Shown here: positions 45,700 to 57,725 of the stretch, one piece after another
Numbering within the stretch: the first letter of the stretch is position 1
Layout: every line of letters begins with the position of its first letter
From: Hymenopus coronatus
Lineage: Eukaryota; Arthropoda; Insecta; Mantodea; Hymenopodidae
Direction of reading: 5' to 3'
Assembly (NCBI GenBank): GCA_030762935.1
Contig: CM060896.1
Span: 9,781,001-9,845,000, forward strand
Length of the DNA: 64,000 nt
Made by a program: the position numbers and the translations under genes
The notes under the pieces: model-generated
Told to the model about the DNA's origin: nothing
The model's input: only the letters and a program-made list of their open reading frames with translations
Databases searched by the model: none

Positions 45700-47106
45700 T
45701 TTACTTTCTTTATACGCACTATCTACATAGTGTATAGGGAAAGTATTGCACTCCACCAACAAATTCGAATACGAGTTTCATCGGAAATACATGTTTTAGG
45801 GTCCCCTTGTGACAATATTAAGGCCACGATCCATAACATATAAGGTTTTTATTTTATAATGTTATTATAAACTTGAAATTTATTTGTTTAAATAAATTAA
45901 AGAGTAAGACGGGTGTTCATTCCAATGCAAATAAAGGAGTTTATAATGTGTTGGCTGGAGACGTGATCAACAATGGCAGAAAGAGAGGGACAAAAGTGCA
46001 TTGCTAAAATAGACGTCACACGGCCTTGGAATGAACGCACGGCAACACTGATATTTTTGATTGATAATAGCTGTGAAGAAAAGAGAAGTTTGTCTTTGTT
46101 TAATAACGAAACAAGGAGGGAGTAAAACATGTACTCTTGTGTAAAAGAAGCATTATAACTTGATTCTGTGCATGTTTATGTATCAGCAAGATATACAATA
46201 AATTCAGAAAGAATAACAACAATATTTATTGATGGTAGTTGAAACCAAAATCCAGAATGCGTCTCGTATACCACTAACCTGAGAAGAGAGAAGAGTCAGC
46301 ATGGTAAAGGTATAAAACCAATTAATAAAATCAAATACACACGAACCTGAGAAGAGAGAAGAGTCAGCATGGTAAAAGTGTAAAACCAATTAATAAAATC
46401 AAATACACACGAACCAACTTAATCGTTACACGCTGTATCCAAAAACAGTCGGTAAAATACCAAAGTTGGTATTTAGGTTCAGTATCTTCCAGCGATGCGA
46501 CATGAAGATTTTGAGAAAAATTCCCTATCCCAAATTACCTTTAACAGGGAACTTTTTATCGAAAATTTTGATTTTATAAAAATGGCTCTAACGATTTTGA
46601 TTAAAATAACATATATTAAATATATTTACCTGACAAAATGTATATTTTGACTTTTCTGGGAATAGCCTCTGAAGACTACTTTATTCTGAGTGAATTTTAC
46701 GGAATTTTGTATAACTGCTAAACTGTAAGAGATACAAAAAACTTACTGCAAAAAAATGCAGAGGACATCAAAACACACAGTTAATGTTATATACATTTTT
46801 TTCGTGGAGTTGATCGTTTTTTACATATTCGATGTTTTTTGTTTCAGCTATGAAAAACATACTTTTCTCATACAGGTATTTGTCAACTCTTGTCCATACA
46901 AACAAAGAAACTTCAGTCACATAGCAACCAGCTTTTGACTGTCACTTTAACCTATGGTACTCCCTTATTTCGCTTCTACTTACAAGGAAGCAAGTAATAA
47001 GACTATTTCTACTAATTTTTTCTCGATTAGCATGAAGTAAATGGAAGGCATAAGCTTTTTAACAATAATTTGTTACAGATATGTAGAGAAAGTCGTGGAA
47101 CACATG
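45700..47106 (-). mobile_element. HLR copy with 620-bp insert
   Basis: The 3' part 45,700-45,815 ends at 'ggtccccttg'. The rest resumes near 46,440 ('aaacagtcggtaaaatacc') and ends 'gatatgtagagaaagtcgtgg'. The (CA)n region is replaced by the insert. Confidence 0.82.
45816..46435. other. Unassigned insert with 68-bp tandem duplication
   Basis: AT-rich sequence of unknown origin inside an HLR. 'cctgagaagagagaagagtc' and the following 48 bases are repeated in tandem (46,278 and 46,346), with differences only near 'aaaggtataaa' and 'aaaagtgtaaa'. Short open frames show nothing recognisable. Confidence 0.5.
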
Positions 47107-47447
47107 AGATTTTCTACCTTTGTTTTGGTATATTTGAGGTAGAGAAGCGTGGTGACTCCGTTCCCTCCCACACGTTTCATATGTACCCTCGATAAACTCG
47201 CTAGAGCTGAAATGATGGACAGGGGTCGTGACGTCATTTTAAGTGGCACGTGACTTGGGGGACACGTGACGTTTCGTTACACTAATTGCAAACAAGTGTC
47301 TAAAAGGGATGGGAGGGCAAAGTGCTCACCGCGAACATCCCTGCATGCCAAATGGGCGTGCTCGATCAACGCACTTGCTCTAGCTTCTATTAAAACCAGC
47401 AATAATCGACATTACCTATAAGCAAATGGGTTTTTACCTTCTACTTA
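47107..47447. promoter_or_regulatory. Unique interval with CRE and E-box cluster
   Basis: Contains TGACGTCA (47,229-47,236), two CACGTGAC motifs (about 47,247 and 47,263) and TGACGT within 50 bases. The spacing suggests a bZIP/bHLH-bound site, but no start site or gene is identifiable nearby. Confidence 0.3.
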
Positions 47448-48882
47448 AAATCTGATGTGTTCCATTCACATGACTTTCTCTACATCCCTGTAACAAATTA
47501 TTGTTAAAAAGCTTATGCTTCTATTTACTCCATACTAATCGAGAAAAACTAGCAGAAATAGTCTTATTACTTGCTTCCTTGTAAGTAGAAGCGAAATAAG
47601 GGAGTACCATACGTTAAAGTGATAGTCAAAAGCTGGTTGCTATGTGACTGAAGCTCAGGCCTCTGGATTAATACAAAAGAAACAGGAATTTTCAATTCCC
47701 TTTTGAGAAAACTTCAAGTATTTTACAATTAAAACCAGTAACAATTTCATTTCTCCTTTAGCAATTCGATATGAAGGATCAACTCATGACCCAGAGATGG
47801 CGCAATAGCAAAACTTGTGGACCTGAAACTGACTGACTTACTTCCAGAGATTTTTCTTTTTACTTTCTCTGCACGTACTATGTACATAGTGTACAGAGAA
47901 GGTATTGTATTGCACCCAAAAATTCAATACCCAGATTTTACCGGAAATACACACTTTGGGTTCCTTTGAATCCGTGTCCGCGCGCGCGTGCTTGTCTGTG
48001 GGCAACTTAGCTCAAAAACGAAAAGACTTAGTATTTAAGTTTGGTATCTTCCAAGGATGTTACACGAAGATTTTCAAGAAAATCCCCCCACCCCAAACTA
48101 CCCTTTGCATGGAAAAAATTTCGACAGTTTTGATTATCTCAAAAATGACACTATTGAGTTTTATTAAAATCGTTATTGCTTAAGATATCTACATGCCAAA
48201 TAAAATGTATAATTTGAATTGCTGTTGCTATGTGACTGAAGTTCCTCTGTTTGTATGGACAGGGGTTGACAAATTCCTGTATGAGAAAAGTGTAAGTTTT
48301 TTAAGGCTGAAACCAATAACAAGGAGTATCTCAAAAACGATCAGCTCCACGAAAAAAATGTATATAACAAATTGTGTGTTTTAACGTGCTCTACATTTTT
48401 GTGTGGTAAGTTTTAGTCCATCTGTTACGGTTTAGCAGTAATGGAAAATTCCGTAAAATTCATCCAGAACAAAGTAATCTTCAGAGGCTATTCACAGAAA
48501 ATTCAACATATACTTTTTATTTTTTAGGTAAATATCTTCAATATACGATATCTTAATCAAAATCGTTAGAGCCATTTTTGAAAAAATCAAAATTTTCGAA
48601 AAACGTTCCATGTAAAGGGTAATTTGGGGTGCGGGGGATTTTTCATAAAATCTTCGTGTTGCATCTCTGAAAAATACTAAACTTAAATATCAAGTGTGTT
48701 ATTTTACAGACTTTTCGTTTTTGAGTTATCATGTTCACAGGCACACACACGGACCTTTTTCTGAAAGTACTTTATTTGGATACAGGGGACACTAAAACAT
48801 ACATTTCCGTTGAAATCTCGGTATCGAATGGTTGGGGGCAATTCAATACCTTCTGTATACACTATGTACTAGAAAAAGTAAT
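47448..48882 (+). mobile_element. HLR copy split by a composite insert
   Basis: The 5' part (47,448-47,653) ends GTTGCTATGTGACTGAAG. The same 18 bases reopen the element at about 48,224, and the rest runs to a worn 3' end near 'ctatgtactagaaaaagtaa'. Confidence 0.82.
47654..48222 (-). mobile_element. Composite segment: 200-bp spacer plus HLR 3' half
   Basis: 47,654-47,854 ('caggcctctggatta' to 'tgactgacttacttccag') is a spacer also present at 60,440-60,640. It is followed by the 3' half of a reverse HLR (47,855-48,222) also like that at 60,640. The HLR half is cut at 'tgtataatttgaattgct'. The pair represents one event copied to two places or a segmental duplication. Confidence 0.7.
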
Positions 48883-49204
48883 AAGCAATTTTGGAAGAAT
48901 AGTTCGTTTGTAGGGCAATAGAGAAAATCATGTGAGTGGAACACACGGCATGCCCAGGTGTCTCAAGGAAGGAATGGCAGTAATTGTTGTACTGGTGAGA
49001 ACCCTGGGTGCGTCTCTGGCAAAGTTCACCAAGAGCGTGTCTCACAAAGTGCACTGTTGCCAACTTGGCGGCGCTTTTTGGGTGCGGTTATGTCCTACCT
49101 CTCTCTGTACATCCGAGCGCCTGCAACAATAATAAACAGCGTTCAAATGTTCCTGCAATGGAGAAAACACGACGTGTTTCCTTCTTATAAAAGCCTATTC
49201 TCTA
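48883..49204. other. HLR 5'-end scrap and unique interval
   Basis: 48,883-48,945 is a short reverse HLR 5' end ('aatagagaaaatcatgtgagtgg'). 48,946-49,204 is unique and moderately GC-rich. Overlapping open frames of 60-86 codons occur in all three forward frames, which argues that none is selected. Confidence 0.45.
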
Positions 49205-49704
49205 TCACATCACGTTAAATATTAGCACAAACATGCTTATTACCTGCTTCCTTGTAATTAAAAGGGAAATACACTAGGATAAAACGATAGTCAAATCTTT
49301 TAAAACTTGGTTGCCGTTTCTATGCATGTACAACAGTTGACAAATTCCCGTATGAGAAAACTGAAACCAACAAGGAATAACTCGGAAATGTTTAATTCCA
49401 CGAAAAAAATGTATATGTCATAAATTGTGTGATTTAAATAGATCTACATTTTTATCTCTTTCCTACGGTTTACCAGTTATGCAAAAGTCATCCAGAATGA
49501 AGAGGTCTTCCGAGGCTGTTGCCAAAAAGTGCAACATATACATTTCATGTGTAATGAAAATATCTTAAGTATATGACATTTCAAACAAAATCGTTAAGAA
49601 TCGTTTTTGAGTAAGTCATACTTTTCGAACAATGTCCGATGTAAACGGTAAATGGGGTTGGACGAAAATGTTCTTGAAAATCTTCATGTCGCATCCTTGG
49701 AAGA
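49205..49704 (+). mobile_element. HLR copy, partial, diverged
   Basis: Starts near 'aaatattagcacaaacatgc' and stops at 'cgcatccttggaagatt', where a SINE begins. 5' and 3' termini are missing. Confidence 0.75.
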
Positions 49705-49996
49705 TTGTTTTCCCTCCATGGCAAGACAGTCCGCACGGCCGCTGCATCCCCCATCCCGAACCGAAGGCATCATAAATGGGATGCAGTGCAGGAAGGTGAG
49801 ACGTGTCCCTCCCGGCCGGTTGATGCGGTCTTCTCGATCTGAAGCAGCTACTTCTCAATTGGGACCTCACGAGGCTGAGTGTACCCCGGTAAGGTCTCCC
49901 AGCGGGGGAAAATTCCCCACGCCAGTACTGAGAATCGAACCCAGGTCTCGCGCTTGGCAAGAAGTCGCGCTATCCCTGCACTAAGGACACGACCAC
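49705..49996 (-). mobile_element. tRNA-derived SINE, family E
   Basis: On the minus strand the head has 'tccttagtgcagggatagcg' and the B box GGGTTCGATTCTC, then a GC-rich body ('cttaccggggtacactcagc', 'cgagaagaccgcatcaacc') and the tail 'ggatgcagcggccg'. A 3' fragment of the same family is at 6,352. It is markedly GC-richer than the surrounding HLRs. Confidence 0.7.
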
Positions 49997-50511
49997 GAAA
50001 AAATGTACATAGCATAAATAGTATGTTTTAATGTATCTACATTTTTTTGTAGTAAGTTTTTCTATATCTCTTACGGTTTACCAGTTATACAAAATTCACC
50101 CAGAACAAAGAGGTCTTCAGAGGATATTCCCAGAAAATACAAACTATACATTTCGTTTGTCATTAAACTAGCATAAGCATTAAAATTATCGAAAATGTTT
50201 ACATTTAAAGTGTAGTTTGTGGTGGTGGGATTTTCTTGAAAATCTTCGTGTCGCATCCTTAGAAGATACCAAACTTAAATACCAAGTTTGGTATTCAACG
50301 GTCTTATCGTTTTTGAGTTATACTGTCCAAAGACACACAGACACACACAGACACATACACACGCACACACACGGAATTTTTTCTGAAAATGCTTTTTTTG
50401 GATTCAGGGGGACCCAAAACATGTATTTCCGTTGAAATCTCGGTATCGAATTTTTGGGTGAATTACAATACCTTCACTATACACTATGTACGTAGTGCGT
50501 GTAGAGAAAGT
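49997..50511 (+). mobile_element. HLR copy, 5'-truncated
   Basis: Starts at 'cacgaaaaaatgtacatagc' and ends GTGTAGAGAAAGTAAAAA. (CA)n at 50,333-50,373. Confidence 0.82.
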
Positions 50512-50995
50512 AAAAAGTATATTACATAAATTTTATGTTTTAAGCAGATCTGCAGTTTTTTGTCCCTCTCTTATGGTTTAGCTGCTATACAAAATTCTGT
50601 AAAGATGCCTTCAGAGGCTATTCCCAGAAAATTTAAAATATACATTTTATTTGTCTGGTAAATATCTTTAATATAAGAGCATGTAATCAAAATCGTTATT
50701 CATTTTTGAGAAAATCAAAATTTTCGAAAAATATTGGATATAAAATGTAAAGGGGGTGTGGGCGGTGTCTTGAAAATCTTCATGTGGCATCCTTGGAAGA
50801 TACCAAATTTGGTATTTTACCGACTTTTCGTGTTCACAGGTACACGGTCACACACCGACCTTTTTCTAAACATACTTTTGCCTATACAGGGGTCTTTAAA
50901 ACATGTATTTCCGGTGAAATCTCGGTATTGCATTTTTGGGTGCATTACGATTGTTTCTCTACACACGATGAACAGAGCACGTGTAGAGAAAGTAA
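50512..50995 (+). mobile_element. HLR copy, 5'-truncated, tandem
   Basis: Joins the previous 3' end without spacer and starts at almost the same internal position ('gtatattacataaatttt'). Ends CACGTGTAGAGAAAGTAAAA. The shared start suggests a tandem duplication of a truncated unit. Confidence 0.8.
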
Positions 50996-51221
50996 AAATG
51001 TATCCGGAGGAAGTTATATTGGAAGCAAATGGAACGGCGTTGCTAATAAACTGATTATAATGAACTGTAATGCACCTCAGGGTTTTTACACGTCGATCAG
51101 CCAGGTTTTGCGAACACCTTCACTTCAAGGCAGCTTCCTCCATTCTTAACTTAGCGTTTAACCTTTCTGTTTGAACGATAATCTTAACGCCGTTTATTAT
51201 CTAGCTTCCGCCGTAAGAGTT
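50996..51221. other. Short unique interval
   Basis: Begins 'atgtatccggaggaagttat', an 18-codon frame that looks coding-like but stops at TGA. Nothing else is recognisable. Confidence 0.3.
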
Positions 51222-51991
51222 TTTACTTTCTCTAACACGTATGTACAATATATAGTGGATAGAGAAAGTAGTGCATTCTACCCAAAAATTCGTTATCGAG
51301 ATTTCACTGGAAATACATGTTTTGGGTCCCCCTGAATCAAAAAAAAAATTTGGAAAAAGCTCCGTGTGTGTGTCTGTGGACAGCATAGCTCAACTTGGTA
51401 TTCAAGTTTGGTATCTTACAAGGATGCGACACGAAGATATTCAAGAAAACCCCCACACCCACAACTAATCCTTACATGGAACTTTTTTCGAACATTTTAG
51501 TTTTCTCAAACATGACTCTAACGATTTTGATTAAAATATTGTATATTAAAGATATTTACCTGACAAATGAAATGTATATCTTGAATTTTCTGGGAATAGC
51601 CTCTGAAGACTATTTTTTTCTGAATGAATTATACGAAATTTTGCATAACTGCTAAACTGTAAGAGGTGGACAAAAACTTACCACACAAAAAGTTGTGAGC
51701 ACATTAAAACACACAATTTATGTCATATACATTTTTTTTTTCGTGGAGTTGATCGTTTTTTAGAAACTTCTTGTTATTGGTTTCAGCTCTAAAAAACTTA
51801 TACATAGCAACCAGCTTTTGGCTATCACTTTAACCTATGGTACTCCCTTTTTTTCTGTTTTACTTACAAGGAAGCAAGTAATAAGACTATTTCTGATAAT
51901 TTTTTTCTCGATTAGCATGAAGTAAATAAGCTTTTTAATAATAATTTGTTGCCGAGATGCAGAGAAAGTCATGTGAATGTAACATATCAGA
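51222..51991 (-). mobile_element. HLR copy, near complete
   Basis: From TTTTACTTTCTCTAACACGT to 'gatgcagagaaagtcatgtgaatg'. A gap near 51,800 removes the 'catacaggaatttgtcaact' region. Confidence 0.85.
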
Positions 51992-52207
51992 TTTTTTTTT
52001 TAAGTTTAACGTCCTTTAGCCTGGTTGGTCAAATCGGACGATGAATGAAATGAAACTCAAATGATCTCGGGGTCCATGGAGCTTAAAGTTACTCGACATT
52101 CGTCTTCTCAGGATAACCTTATCCGGGACCTCACCCTAAGCGAGATTCGAACTCGCGACCTTTTGAATGTGAAGCAGACACGCTACCATCACACAACCCA
52201 GGCGGGC
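51992..52207 (-). mobile_element. SINE family B
   Basis: Reverse copy with a T-run, 'tttagcctggttggtcaaat', B box GAGTTCGAATCTC and head ending CCCGCCTGGG. Sits exactly between two HLR ends. Confidence 0.85.
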
Positions 52208-52212
52208 TTGGT

Positions 52213-53215
52213 GTATCTGTGGATATAATAGCTTAAAAACCAAAAATCACTTAATACCAAATGTTATATTTAAGTTTAGAATCTTCAAAGGATGGCGGCC
52301 GAGTGGTTAGACCTCTCGTTCAATCCCAAGCGGCTGCAAGTGGAATTTGTGGTGGACAAAGCGTCGTCTGGGCGAATTTTCTTCCACGAATCCATCCAGC
52401 ATCCTATGATCCTTGGAAATCAATATCATCCACTTCCTCACAGTCATGCACCAGGTTGCCATTCTGTTGTTACGTGCCGTTGGCTCCCCGACACGCTTCT
52501 GACCCCTGGGCATTCGCTTGTAAGTCCTAGAGGGGTGTCAGTCCTACAAGGGGGAGGGTAAACCGACTAGCAAAAATCCTCCAAAACTGCGACACCCAAA
52601 GTTTCAACAAAAGCACCCCACCACATACTACCCTTTACATGGAACATTTTTCGAAAATTTTGACTTTCTCAAAAATGGCTGTAACGAATTTGATTAAAAT
52701 ACCACATGTTTAAGATATTTTTATGACAAACGGACTATACATCTTTTTTTTTTTTTCCTGAAATAGCCTCTGAACACCTTTTCTTTCACGATGAATTTTA
52801 TATATGTGTTAAACCGTAAGCGATATACAAAAACTTGCTTCACCAAAATTATACATCTCATTAAAGCACACAGTTTACTTATACACTAGTTTTAGTAGAG
52901 TTAACCATTTTCGAGAAATTCCCGATTATGGGTTTCAATTTTAAGCCACTTATAATCTTTTCTCCGTTTGTTTGCTCCTGTCAAGCAAAGAGACTGGAAT
53001 TTCAATTGTTTCACATAGCCACCGGTTTTAAAGGACGAGACTATCACTTTAGCCTGTGCATTTTCTTATTTTCCTTCTACTTACAAGGAAGCTAGCAATA
53101 AGACTATTTCTACTTATGTTTATCTTGTTTATCATGATGTAGATAACAGAGTAATGTTTTCAATAAAAGGTTTGTTTACCGAACAGCTAGAGGACATCTT
53201 GTGAATGGAACACAT
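52213..53215 (-). mobile_element. HLR copy, older subfamily, split by a SINE
   Basis: 52,213-52,290 ('gtgtatctgtggatataatagc') and 52,566-53,215 ('ttacatggaacatttttcg' to 'gctagaggacatcttgtgaatgg') are parts of one reverse copy. The 3' end is missing. Subfamily as in 23,617. Confidence 0.8.
52291..52565 (+). mobile_element. tRNA(Leu/Ser)-like SINE, family F
   Basis: GATGGCGGCCGAGTGGTTAG at the start matches the 5' end of tRNA-Leu/Ser, including the A box; GTTCAATCCC further on is a B-box relic. The body is GC-rich and ends 'tcctacaagggggagggtaa'. Seen once here, so the SINE assignment rests on its head and clean insertion. Confidence 0.55.
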
Positions 53216-53375
53216 TAGATGTTTTCACTTCTGCTTATAAAGAGCTAGTAATAAGACAATTTCTGTTAATGTTCATGTCGTTTATCATGAAGTATATATA
53301 TATGAATAAGCTTTTCAACAATAATTTGTTACAGAGGTGTAGAGAAAGTCATGTGAATGGAACACATCAGATTTT
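53216..53375 (-). mobile_element. Extra HLR 5' end
   Basis: Second 5' end in tandem with the preceding one ('cacttctgcttataaagagc' to 'gtagagaaagtcatgtgaatgg'). Same arrangement as 24,488-24,645. Confidence 0.78.
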
Positions 53376-53497
53376 TTATAACTTTAATGGTAGGGTTATA
53401 CGAAGAGATAACTTAAGACTTCGCCGTGGTAAAACACAAAATGGTAACATAAGCAATAATTCGACAAGTCTATGTTTTCTAATATGTGTCATAGTCT

Positions 53498-53700
53498 TCT
53501 TACTTTCTCTACACGTACTATGTACATAGTGTATAGAGAAGGTATTGTATTACATCAAACATTCCATACCGAGATTTCACAGGGTCCCTTGTTACCAAAA
53601 CAAAATGGAAATTTGATGTGTTCCATTCACATGTCTTTCTCTACATCTCTACGACAAATTCTTGTTAAAGACCTTCTTCTTCTGTCTACCATAGTTTGTT
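53498..53700. mobile_element. HLR 3' end (reverse) joined to HLR 5' end (forward)
   Basis: 53,498-53,613 is a reverse 3' end with an intact palindrome. At 53,614 a forward 5' end begins (ATTTGATGTGTTCCATTCAC) and stops near 53,700. 53,376-53,497 and 53,701-53,832 are unique. Confidence 0.75.
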
Positions 53701-53832
53701 AAAGTAAAGCCCATTTAGGTGCAAGTGTGTGATTTCAGACCTTATTGCCAATTAGTTTCTAAGAAGATGGGGCATTTGTGTAGACAATCTTACTTCTTCA
53801 GAAATTGCTTTCGAATATAACATTTAAAAATT

Positions 53833-54066
53833 ACTGATGTGTTCCATTCACATGACTTTCTGTACATCTCTGCAACAAATTATTGTTAAAAAGCTTATAC
53901 TTCCATTTATTTCATGCTAATCGAGAAAAAAATAGCAGAAATAGCCTTATTACTTGTTTCCTTGTAAGTAGAAGCAAAATAAGGGAGTACCATAGGTTAA
54001 AGTGATAGTCAAAAGCTGGTTGCTATGTGACTGAAGTTCCTTTGTTTTTATGGACAGAAGTTGACT
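53833..54066 (+). mobile_element. HLR 5' third
   Basis: From ACTGATGTGTTCCATTCACA to 'ttttatggacagaagttgac', where a SINE B tail region begins. Confidence 0.82.
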
Positions 54067-54081
54067 ACTGCTATTAACTGT

Positions 54082-54318
54082 GATATTATTATTTTTTTAT
54101 TATTTTAACTTCCTTTAACGTGGTTGGTCATATTAGACGATGAATGAAATTAGTGAAATGATGCTCAAATGATCTCGGGGTCCATGGCTCTTAAAGTCAC
54201 TAGACATTCGTCTTCTCAGGGAAAACAACAAGAGAAAAACTTTATCCGGGTAACTCGCCCTAAACGAGATTCGAACTGACGACCTTTTGAATGTGAGGCT
54301 ACTACCACACTTCCCAGA
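54082..54318 (-). mobile_element. SINE family B
   Basis: Reverse copy with a T-rich tail, 'cctttaacgtggttggtcat' and degraded B box (GATTCGAACTG on +). About eight bases are missing between 'gaatgtgaggc' and 'taccacac' relative to other copies. Confidence 0.8.
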
Positions 54319-54411
54319 TTTAATTCTGTCACCGGGCAGTCCCCAATTGCAGAGAATAAATAAATATATATAAGTCTAGTGTTGAATAGAAAAATAAGAA
54401 GTTCTATAACA

Positions 54412-54917
54412 ATAGTTTCTCTAACAATGCACAAGAAAGTCATATGAATGTAATAAATCAGATTTCTAACCGTATTACCTGAGTGAACACTGAAAACAGA
54501 GATTTTTATCGTTTTCTTAGAAGAAGCTTTTCAAACAGTCACAATTTGAGAATGGTTTTCTCGTGAGATATTTCCGGTTCCGGTTTGTGGCAGAAGAACT
54601 CTACGCCAGGTGGCGAGGCCTTAGTCATCCAGAAGTGGATGCTGAGTGGCACAAAACAATGAGGGCTGAAGCCCCTAGAACCTTGCGGGCGTATGCAACG
54701 CAAGATGGCCGGCCACCTGGCGGGTTGCAGCCTGCCAGGGATCAATAAGTCAAGCTTCCCCCGGGACTCCGGCCGCCATCTTGTTGCAACTTGTATGGCA
54801 GCCTAATCCTGCCTTTTCAAGGGGAAATCTTCCTAGTTTCACATTTCGTCAATAAATCGTCTGTACAGCCAAGTTCACATTGATCCGCACTCCACCCTAA
54901 AAGTTGATACGGAAATA
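54412..54917 (+). other. HLR 5' scrap, then GC-richer unique segment
   Basis: 54,412-54,463 is a reverse HLR 5' end ('caagaaagtcatatgaatg'). 54,563-54,748 has an open frame of 61 codons (MRYFRFRFVAEELYARWRGL at its start) with no recognised domain. Downstream CAATAAATCG near 54,850 is a possible poly(A) signal, so this may be the end of a retroelement or host transcript. Confidence 0.3.
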
Positions 54918-55662
54918 CATGTTATTCTCCACATCTCTGTAACAAATTATTGTTAAAAAGCTTATTCTTGATAATCGAGATAAACATTACCAGAATTAGT
55001 CTTATTACTTGTAAGTAGAAGGGAAATAAGAAAATACACAGCCTGAAGCGATTGTCTCCTCCTTTAAAACCTGATCACTATATGAAACAATTGAAACCAT
55101 CAATCCTGAATATCTTAAAAGCGGTTAACTCTATAAAAAATGTATAAAATATAAGTTATATGTTTTAATAAGATCCACATTTTCGTGCAGTATATTTTAG
55201 TATATCTCTTACGATTTCCCAGTTATATAAAACTCCCAGAGAAGAGGTCTTTCGAGGTTATTCGCAGAAAATCCAAGATATACATTTCGTTTGTCATAAA
55301 GACGTCTTAATCATATGACATTTTAATCAAAATCGTTGCAGGAATTTTTGAGAAAATCAAAATTTTCGAAAAATGATCCATGTAAAGGGTAATTGTAAGT
55401 TGTGGATTTTCTTGAAAATCTTCGTGTTAAAGCCTTGGAAAATACCAAACTTAAATACCAAGGCTGATATTTAGCCGTCTTTTCGTTTTTGAGCTATGCT
55501 GTCCACAGAAACACACAAAAACGGACCTTTTACTACAAAATTTTTTTTGTTTCAGGGGGACACAAAATATGTATTTTCCGTGAAATTTCGGTAATGAATT
55601 TTTGGGTGCATTACAATACCTTCTCTATACACTATGTATATAGTACGTGTAGAGAAGGTAAC
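54918..55662 (+). mobile_element. HLR copy, near complete
   Basis: Lacks the first 20 bases of the 5' end and runs to GTGTAGAGAAGGTAACAA. An internal deletion removes the 'tatggacaggagttgac' region. Confidence 0.82.
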
Positions 55663-55663
55663 A

Positions 55664-56076
55664 AAGAAATCAATTTCAGAAAAATGTCCGTATGTAAGTG
55701 TCTGTGTGTGTGTCTGTGGCCAGCACATCTCAAAAACGAAAACTCCGTTAAACACCAAAATTGTTATTTAAGTTCAGAATCTTCCAAGAATGCGAGACGA
55801 AGATTTTCAAGAAAATCCACATCTCCCACTTATCCTTTAAATGGGACATTTTTCAAAAATTTTAATTTTCTCAAAAATCGTCTAAGGAAAATCATTAATA
55901 TACCATATATTTAACATATTTTCATGGCAAACGATATTAATACGTTGAACTTTTTAGGAATAGGCTCTAAAGACCTCTCCATTTGCAAAATTCGTAAACC
56001 TCAGAAATATACAAAGCTTACTACTTCCCCAAAAAAGATGTAAATGCCTTTAAAACACACAATTTATGTCATATAT
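55664..56076 (-). mobile_element. HLR middle portion
   Basis: Reverse sequence from 'atttcagaaaaatgtccg' to 'cacacaatttatgtcatatat', without either terminus. Another reverse copy starts directly after it, probably inserted within it. Confidence 0.78.
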
Positions 56077-56812
56077 GTTTACTTTCTCTACATGTACCGT
56101 GTACATAGCGTTTAGAGAAGATATTGTAAGGCACCCAAAAACTCGATACAGAGATTTCACCGGAAATACATGTTTTGGGTCCACTGAATCCAAAAAAAGC
56201 ATTTTTAGAAGAAAGTCTATGTGTGTCTGTGGGCAGCATAGTCAAAACATCGATATATAAGTTTAGTATCTTCCAAGGATGCAACGCGAAGATTTTTAAG
56301 AAAATTCCCCCACCACAAACTACCTACTTGTTATAAGAAAAACATTTCGAAAATGTTGATTTTATCAAAAACGGATCTATCGACTTCAATTAACATATCT
56401 TCTATTTAGGATATTTACATGACATGTAAAATGTATATCCTCAGTTTTCTGGAATAGCCTCAAAAGACATGTTTATTCTGGATTAAATTTGAGGAGTTTA
56501 TCATAAATGGTAAACAGACAAAAACTTACCACACAGAAAATGTAGAGGACTTTAAAACACACCATTTATGTTGTGTACATTTTTCATGGAGTTCATTGTT
56601 TTTGAGATGTTCTTTGTTATTGGTTTCGACTTTGAAAAACTTCAGTCACATAGCAACCAGCTTTTGGCTATCACTTTAATCTATGGTACTCCCTTATTCC
56701 GCTTCTACTTACAAGGAAGCAAGCAATAAGTCTATAGAAGTATATAGAAGCATAGGTTTTCTAAAACTAATTTGTTGCGGAGATGTAGAGAAAGTCATGT
56801 TTTTGGAACACA
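56077..56812 (-). mobile_element. HLR copy, near complete
   Basis: From GTTTACTTTCTCTACATGTA to 'gatgtagagaaagtcatg'. A deletion near 56,640 joins 'gactttgaaaaac' to 'ttcagtcacatagc'. 56,813-57,063 is unique. Confidence 0.82.
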
Positions 56813-57063
56813 TCAATGAGAGCTAGGCTCAAAAGAGCTTTTCCAACCTGACGAAGATACTGCCAACCAAAGTTGAAATGTCAAGGCCGCAATTGTTCCT
56901 TTCCAAAAACGGTATACTAGCCAGACTGAAGAGTCCTTGAAGCTGCACTAGGAAGCAGAAGGTAAATCGACCAGTTGAACTTTTGTTATGTGTGCTATTA
57001 TATTTTATAAGCAGTAATATTTATTCTGCTGGGGTTATTTCATTTACCATGGTTCACATCTGA

Positions 57064-57720
57064 TATATGCAATTATTTATTTCATGCTAATGGAGAAAAA
57101 ATTAGCAGAAATAGTCTTATTACTTGCTTCCTTGTAAGTAGAAGCAAAATAAGGGAGTACCGTAGGTTAAAGTGAGTCAAAGGCTGGTTGCTGTGTGACT
57201 GATGTTCCTTTGTTTGTATGGACACGAGTTGACAAATTCCTGTATGAGAAATATACAGGTTTTTTAAACCTGAAGCCATACACAAGAAATATCTAGAAAA
57301 AACAATCAACACATATAAAAAATGTATATAACATAAATTGTGTATTTTAACGTACTCTAAATTTTTTACGTGGTAAGTTTTTGTCCATCTCTTGCGGTTT
57401 AACAGTTATGCAAAATTCCGTAAAATTCATCCAGCATAAAGTTGTCTTCAGAGGCTATTCTCGGAGAAAATTCAAAATATACATTTACTTTTTCAGGTAA
57501 ATGTCTTGAATATGCGTTATTTTAATCATAATCGTTAGAGCCATTTTTGAGAAAATAAAGGTTTTAGAAAAAAGTTCCATGTAAAGGGTAGTTAGAGGTG
57601 GGGGGATTTTCTTAAAAATCTTGGTGTGGTATCCTTAAAAGATACCAAGTTTGGTTTTTAAAGGTATTTTCGTTTTTGAGCTATGCTGCCCACACACACA
57701 CACACACACATACACAAAAA
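57064..57720 (+). mobile_element. HLR copy, interrupted by SINE A
   Basis: 5'-truncated copy starting 'ttatttatttcatgctaatgg'. It is broken inside its (CA)n block by a SINE and resumes briefly at 58,010-58,040 ('cacacatagggacatg') before a reverse copy begins. Confidence 0.8.
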
Positions 57721-57725
57721 ATACA

